Below are positions 61,184 to 64,000 of a stretch of 64,000 nt of DNA, one piece after another (position 1 is the stretch's first letter; each line of letters begins with the position of its first letter). The translations under genes and the position numbers were made by a program. Source of the DNA: Henriciella sp. AS95 (GTDB lineage: Bacteria; Pseudomonadota; Alphaproteobacteria; Caulobacterales; Hyphomonadaceae). The DNA lies in the NCBI RefSeq assembly GCF_038900055.1, contig NZ_JBBMQM010000001.1, forward strand, positions 1,612,001 to 1,676,000, written 5' to 3'. The notes beneath the pieces are model-generated. The model searched no databases and was not told the DNA's origin. It was given only the letters and a program-made list of their open reading frames with translations.

Positions 61184-63385
61184 TCAGAGGCCGAGTTCTT
61201 CTTCTCTCAGCTTGTTGACTTCGTCGCGAAGGCGGGCGGCTTCTTCAAACTCCAAATTCGCCGCCGCTTCGCGCATCTGTTTTTCCAGGTCGGCGATGGC
61301 GGCTTTGAGGTTGTGGCCTGAGCCGGCCTCGAGGGCAGGGGCTTTCTCCTCGGCGACACCGCGCGGCAGTTTGCGTGAGCGTCCGCCCTTGAGCTGCTGG
61401 GTCTTGCTGCGGCTCTCGCCGAGATCGCCGAGAATGTCCGCGACGGCGCGCACGATGGTGGTCGGCGTGATGCCGTGTTCCTCATTGTGCGCGATCTGCT
61501 TCTCGCGGCGCCGTTCGGTCTCGTCCATGGCGCGCTGCATCGAACCGGTGATCCGGTCCGCATAGAGAACAACCCGCGCGTCGGCATTCCGCGCCGCCCG
61601 GCCAATGGTCTGCACCAGCGAGGTCTCGGAGCGCAGGAAGCCTTCCTTGTCCGCATCAAGAATGCCGACAAAGCCGCATTCCGGGATATCGAGCCCCTCG
61701 CGCAAGAGGTTGATGCCCACCAGCACGTCGAACTCGCCGAGCCGCAGGTCGCGGATGATCTCGATCCGCTCCACCGTGTCGATGTCAGAGTGCATGTAGC
61801 GCACGCGCACGCCATTCTCGTGGAGATATTCGGTGAGGTCCTCGGCCATCTTCTTGGTCAGCGTCGTGACGAGCGAGCGCATGCCCTTTTCCGCGACCGC
61901 CTTCACCTCGGACATCAGATCATCGACCTGGTTGATATTGCCATTGTCCTTCGTGCCGGTGACCGGGCGCACTTCCACAGGCGGATCGATCAGGCCGGTC
62001 GGGCGGATCACCTGCTCGGTGAAGACGCCGCCCGTCTGCTCGAGCTCCCACGGCCCCGGCGTCGCCGAGACATGCACCGTCTGCGGCCGCATCGCCTCCC
62101 ATTCGGGGAATTTCAGCGGCCGGTTGTCGATGCATGAGGGCAGGCGGAAGCCATATTCAGCCAGCGTCGACTTGCGGTTGAAGTCGCCTTTGAACATGGC
62201 GCCGATCTGCGGCACGGTCTGGTGGCTCTCATCGACGAAGACGAGCGCGTTTTCCGGCAGATATTCGAACATGGTCGGCGGCGGCTCGCCGGGCTTGCGG
62301 CCGGTGAGATAGCGCGAATAGTTCTCGATGCCGTTACAGCTGCCGGTCGCGGCCATCATTTCGAGGTCATAGGTCGTGCGCTGTTCGATGCGCTGCGCCT
62401 CGAGCAATTTGCCATGCTTCTCGAAATGGGCGAGCGTTTCCTTCAGCTCAGCCTTGATGCTGCCAATCGCATTGTTCAGCGTCGGGCGCGGCGTCACATA
62501 GTGACTGTTGGCGTACATCTTGATCGCCGGCAGATCCTGGATCTTTTTGCCGGTGAGCGGGTCGAACTCAACAATGCTTTCCAGCTCATCGCCAAAGAAG
62601 GAGAGTTTCCACGCGCAGTCATCATAGTGCGCCGGGAAGATGTCGATCACATCGCCTTTGACGCGGAAGCTGCCGCGCTGGAAGGCGGCGTCATTGCGCG
62701 TGTAATGCAGGCCGACGAGCTTCTGCGTCACCTCGCGCGGATCGATCTGCTGGCCTTCTTCGAGCTTGAACGTCATCGAGGTGTAGGTCTCGACCGAGCC
62801 GATGCCGTAAATGCACGAGACGGACGCCACGATGATCACATCATCGCGCTCCAGGATCGCCCGCGTCGCCGAGTGGCGCATCCGGTCGATCGCCTCGTTG
62901 ATGGAGGATTCCTTTTCGATATAGAGATCGGCGCGCGGGACGTAGGCTTCCGGTTGGTAATAGTCGTAATAGGAGACGAAATACTCCACCGCATTGTCCG
63001 GGAAGAAGGATTTCATTTCGCCATAGAGCTGCGCCGCGAGCGTCTTGTTGGGCGCGAGGATCAGCGCCGGACGCTGCACCGCCTCGATGACCTTGGCCAT
63101 GGTGAACGTCTTGCCGGTGCCCGTCGCGCCGAGCAGGACCTGGTCGCGTTCGCCGGCCTCGATGCCCTCGACGAGTTCCGGGATGGCGGTGCGCTGGTCG
63201 CCCGCCGGCTCATAGTCCGACGCGACCTTGAAGCGCTTGCCGCCCTCGATCTTTTCCCACTGCCGGTCCGGCCGGTGCGGCGTCCAGTTGTCGGACGGCA
63301 GCCCGCCAGCAGCATCCCGCGCCGCGCCAGACCAGTTGAATGTCGCGCCTGCATCAGCGACGCCAGAAGAAGGAGAACGAGCCAT
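61184..63385 (-). CDS. uvrB: Excinuclease ABC subunit B
   Basis: UvrB is the damage-verifying helicase of nucleotide excision repair. Walker A GATGTGKT, the [12 protein letters not shown] beta-hairpin region, DESHQTVPQ and the TIGRAARN helicase motif are intact; the C-terminal UVR domain ([21 protein letters not shown]) binds UvrC. With ATG 63385 it has 733 residues, including a 45-residue N-terminal extension before the conserved [13 protein letters not shown], which is longer than in E. coli but seen in alphaproteobacteria. TTG 63394 is an alternative start. An SOS-type box overlaps the start codon. A diverged relic of the 3' end follows downstream. Confidence 0.95.
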   Translation of the reverse strand: MARSPSSGVADAGATFNWSGAARDAAGGLPSDNWTPHRPDRQWEKIEGGKRFKVASDYEPAGDQRTAIPELVEGIEAGERDQVLLGATGTGKTFTMAKVIEAVQRPALILAPNKTLAAQLYGEMKSFFPDNAVEYFVSYYDYYQPEAYVPRADLYIEKESSINEAIDRMRHSATRAILERDDVIIVASVSCIYGIGSVETYTSMTFKLEEGQQIDPREVTQKLVGLHYTRNDAAFQRGSFRVKGDVIDIFPAHYDDCAWKLSFFGDELESIVEFDPLTGKKIQDLPAIKMYANSHYVTPRPTLNNAIGSIKAELKETLAHFEKHGKLLEAQRIEQRTTYDLEMMAATGSCNGIENYSRYLTGRKPGEPPPTMFEYLPENALVFVDESHQTVPQIGAMFKGDFNRKSTLAEYGFRLPSCIDNRPLKFPEWEAMRPQTVHVSATPGPWELEQTGGVFTEQVIRPTGLIDPPVEVRPVTGTKDNGNINQVDDLMSEVKAVAEKGMRSLVTTLTKKMAEDLTEYLHENGVRVRYMHSDIDTVERIEIIRDLRLGEFDVLVGINLLREGLDIPECGFVGILDADKEGFLRSETSLVQTIGRAARNADARVVLYADRITGSMQRAMDETERRREKQIAHNEEHGITPTTIVRAVADILGDLGESRSKTQQLKGGRSRKLPRGVAEEKAPALEAGSGHNLKAAIADLEKQMREAAANLEFEEAARLRDEVNKLREEELGL

Positions 63386-63389
63386 GAAC
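63375..63389 (-). promoter_or_regulatory. Alphaproteobacterial LexA (SOS) box at the uvrB start
   Basis: On the minus strand GTTC-N7-GTTC, the LexA consensus of alphaproteobacteria, overlaps the ATG of uvrB. A repressor bound there would block early transcription. About two chance matches are expected in a window this size, so the position at a DNA-repair gene is what makes it interesting. Confidence 0.4.
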
Positions 63390-63680
63390 GGCAAGATGGT
63401 GCGGAGTGGGGGTGAGGTAAAGGCCCCACTGCTGACAGGGGTGTGTCAGGAGTGGTGACAGCTGATGCGGCTGTGCCAAACGCACGGCCCTTTCAGAACC
63501 ATCGACGCAGCTGATTGACACGCAGGCCTCATACCCTACCCTCAACAAATTGATTTTGTGTCTGATAAAAAACGCTTTTCTCGTTAGATCAGGCACGTTT
63601 GGGCAGCCGCGACCTGAGCGTTATCCCGCCTCGCTGCCTTATCCATGCGCTCCTAATTTCAACCGACCCCCGGAGGTCCA

Positions 63681-64000
63681 ATGACTGATTACAATCCCGA
63701 TAAAGGCTATATCGCGCTTCTTGGCTGGAGCCTGAATGCCATCGATGCAATGAAGAAGTTCGACCGGCGCTACATCGTCGTCGCACCGAGCTGGGCGAAA
63801 GACTATGCCGACAAGCACGATATCCCCTTCATGTCGTGGAATTTCGAACGGCTGAACGAGAACTCCTTCGAGATCGCGCAGATGCTGAAGGATGAAGGCG
63901 TTGACGTTGCCGTCCCGCTTTACGAGGAAACTGTGGAATGGGCCGGCGCGGTGAACGCCGTGCTGCTCGACAATCCGCGCCTGCTTGGCCAGTCCATGCT
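63681..64000 (+). CDS. ATP-grasp domain protein, N-terminal part (runs off the window)
   Basis: The reading frame from ATG 63681 is open to the window end (106 codons). CGGAGG stands four to five bases upstream. The N-terminal part reads as the pre-ATP-grasp domain (KGYIALLGWSLNAIDAMKKF, VVAPSWAKDYADKHDIPF, DEGVDVAVPLYEETVEWAGAVN), with the end PRLLGQSML just before the expected ATP-binding part. The ligase substrate cannot be told from this portion. Confidence 0.75.
   Translation, partial: MTDYNPDKGYIALLGWSLNAIDAMKKFDRRYIVVAPSWAKDYADKHDIPFMSWNFERLNENSFEIAQMLKDEGVDVAVPLYEETVEWAGAVNAVLLDNPRLLGQSM

Overview
The window reads as a stretch of chromosome from a stalked or budding alphaproteobacterium, most likely of the Hyphomonadaceae/Caulobacterales type. 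The main pointers are a MipZ division-positioning ATPase, a phasin with a TGC/GCA palindrome in front of it, ClpS/ClpA, the alphaproteobacterial DUF1489, DUF2849 and DUF934 families, a membrane/coiled-coil protein that could be a TipN-like polarity factor, and near-consensus CtrA-type boxes. Most of the sequence is GC-rich and densely packed with core genes. Family assignments come from reading motifs; no database search was run.

Layout. 0-8 kb: BLUF blue-light sensor, an internally repeated unknown protein plus a two-pass potassium channel, propionyl-CoA carboxylase biotin subunit, two DUF805 membrane proteins, lipB, tRNA-Leu(GAG), mgtE. 8-25 kb: a dispersed leucine-degradation set, all on the + strand (isovaleryl-CoA dehydrogenase 9.4 kb, methylcrotonyl-CoA carboxylase carboxyltransferase 17.3 kb, methylglutaconyl-CoA hydratase 20.6 kb, biotin subunit 22.7 kb). 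It is interleaved with a membrane-anchored GH24 lysozyme, a soluble hybrid histidine kinase, an APC permease, an aldo/keto reductase, a patatin phospholipase, an EF-hand protein and an acyltransferase. 25-36 kb: TetR regulator with a clear operator facing a sterol-desaturase-like hydroxylase, clpS-clpA, DUF1499, phasin, a PBP5-type carboxypeptidase, mipZ with an acidic partner ORF, panC, a YkuD_2 protein and a GPP34 protein. 36.5-41.7 kb: a compact assimilatory sulfate/sulfite operon on the - strand (cysG, DUF2849, GST, cysI, DUF934, cysH). 42-55 kb: LysR regulator, AbgT transporter, release factor 3, a regulator fused to an alpha/beta hydrolase, a large MscS channel, the TipN-like protein and a GNAT acetyltransferase.

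55.2-61.2 kb is the accessory part: base composition drops in two genes, and there is a 1.2 kb stretch with no supported gene. It holds an orphan coiled-coil/two-TM protein, two tandem paralogous mini-lipoproteins (one of only 58 codons), an SNase-like lipoprotein, and a two-gene unit made of a tandem-duplicated ParB/sulfiredoxin-fold protein overlapping a ribbon-helix-helix protein, with a perfect 10-bp inverted repeat in its upstream region. The unit is bounded by a relic of a second, diverged uvrB 3' end (ending at 61061), just beyond the intact uvrB. That is the pattern left when DNA is exchanged at the end of a conserved gene. I consider this the best candidate for an undescribed system. 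The window ends inside an ATP-grasp protein gene.
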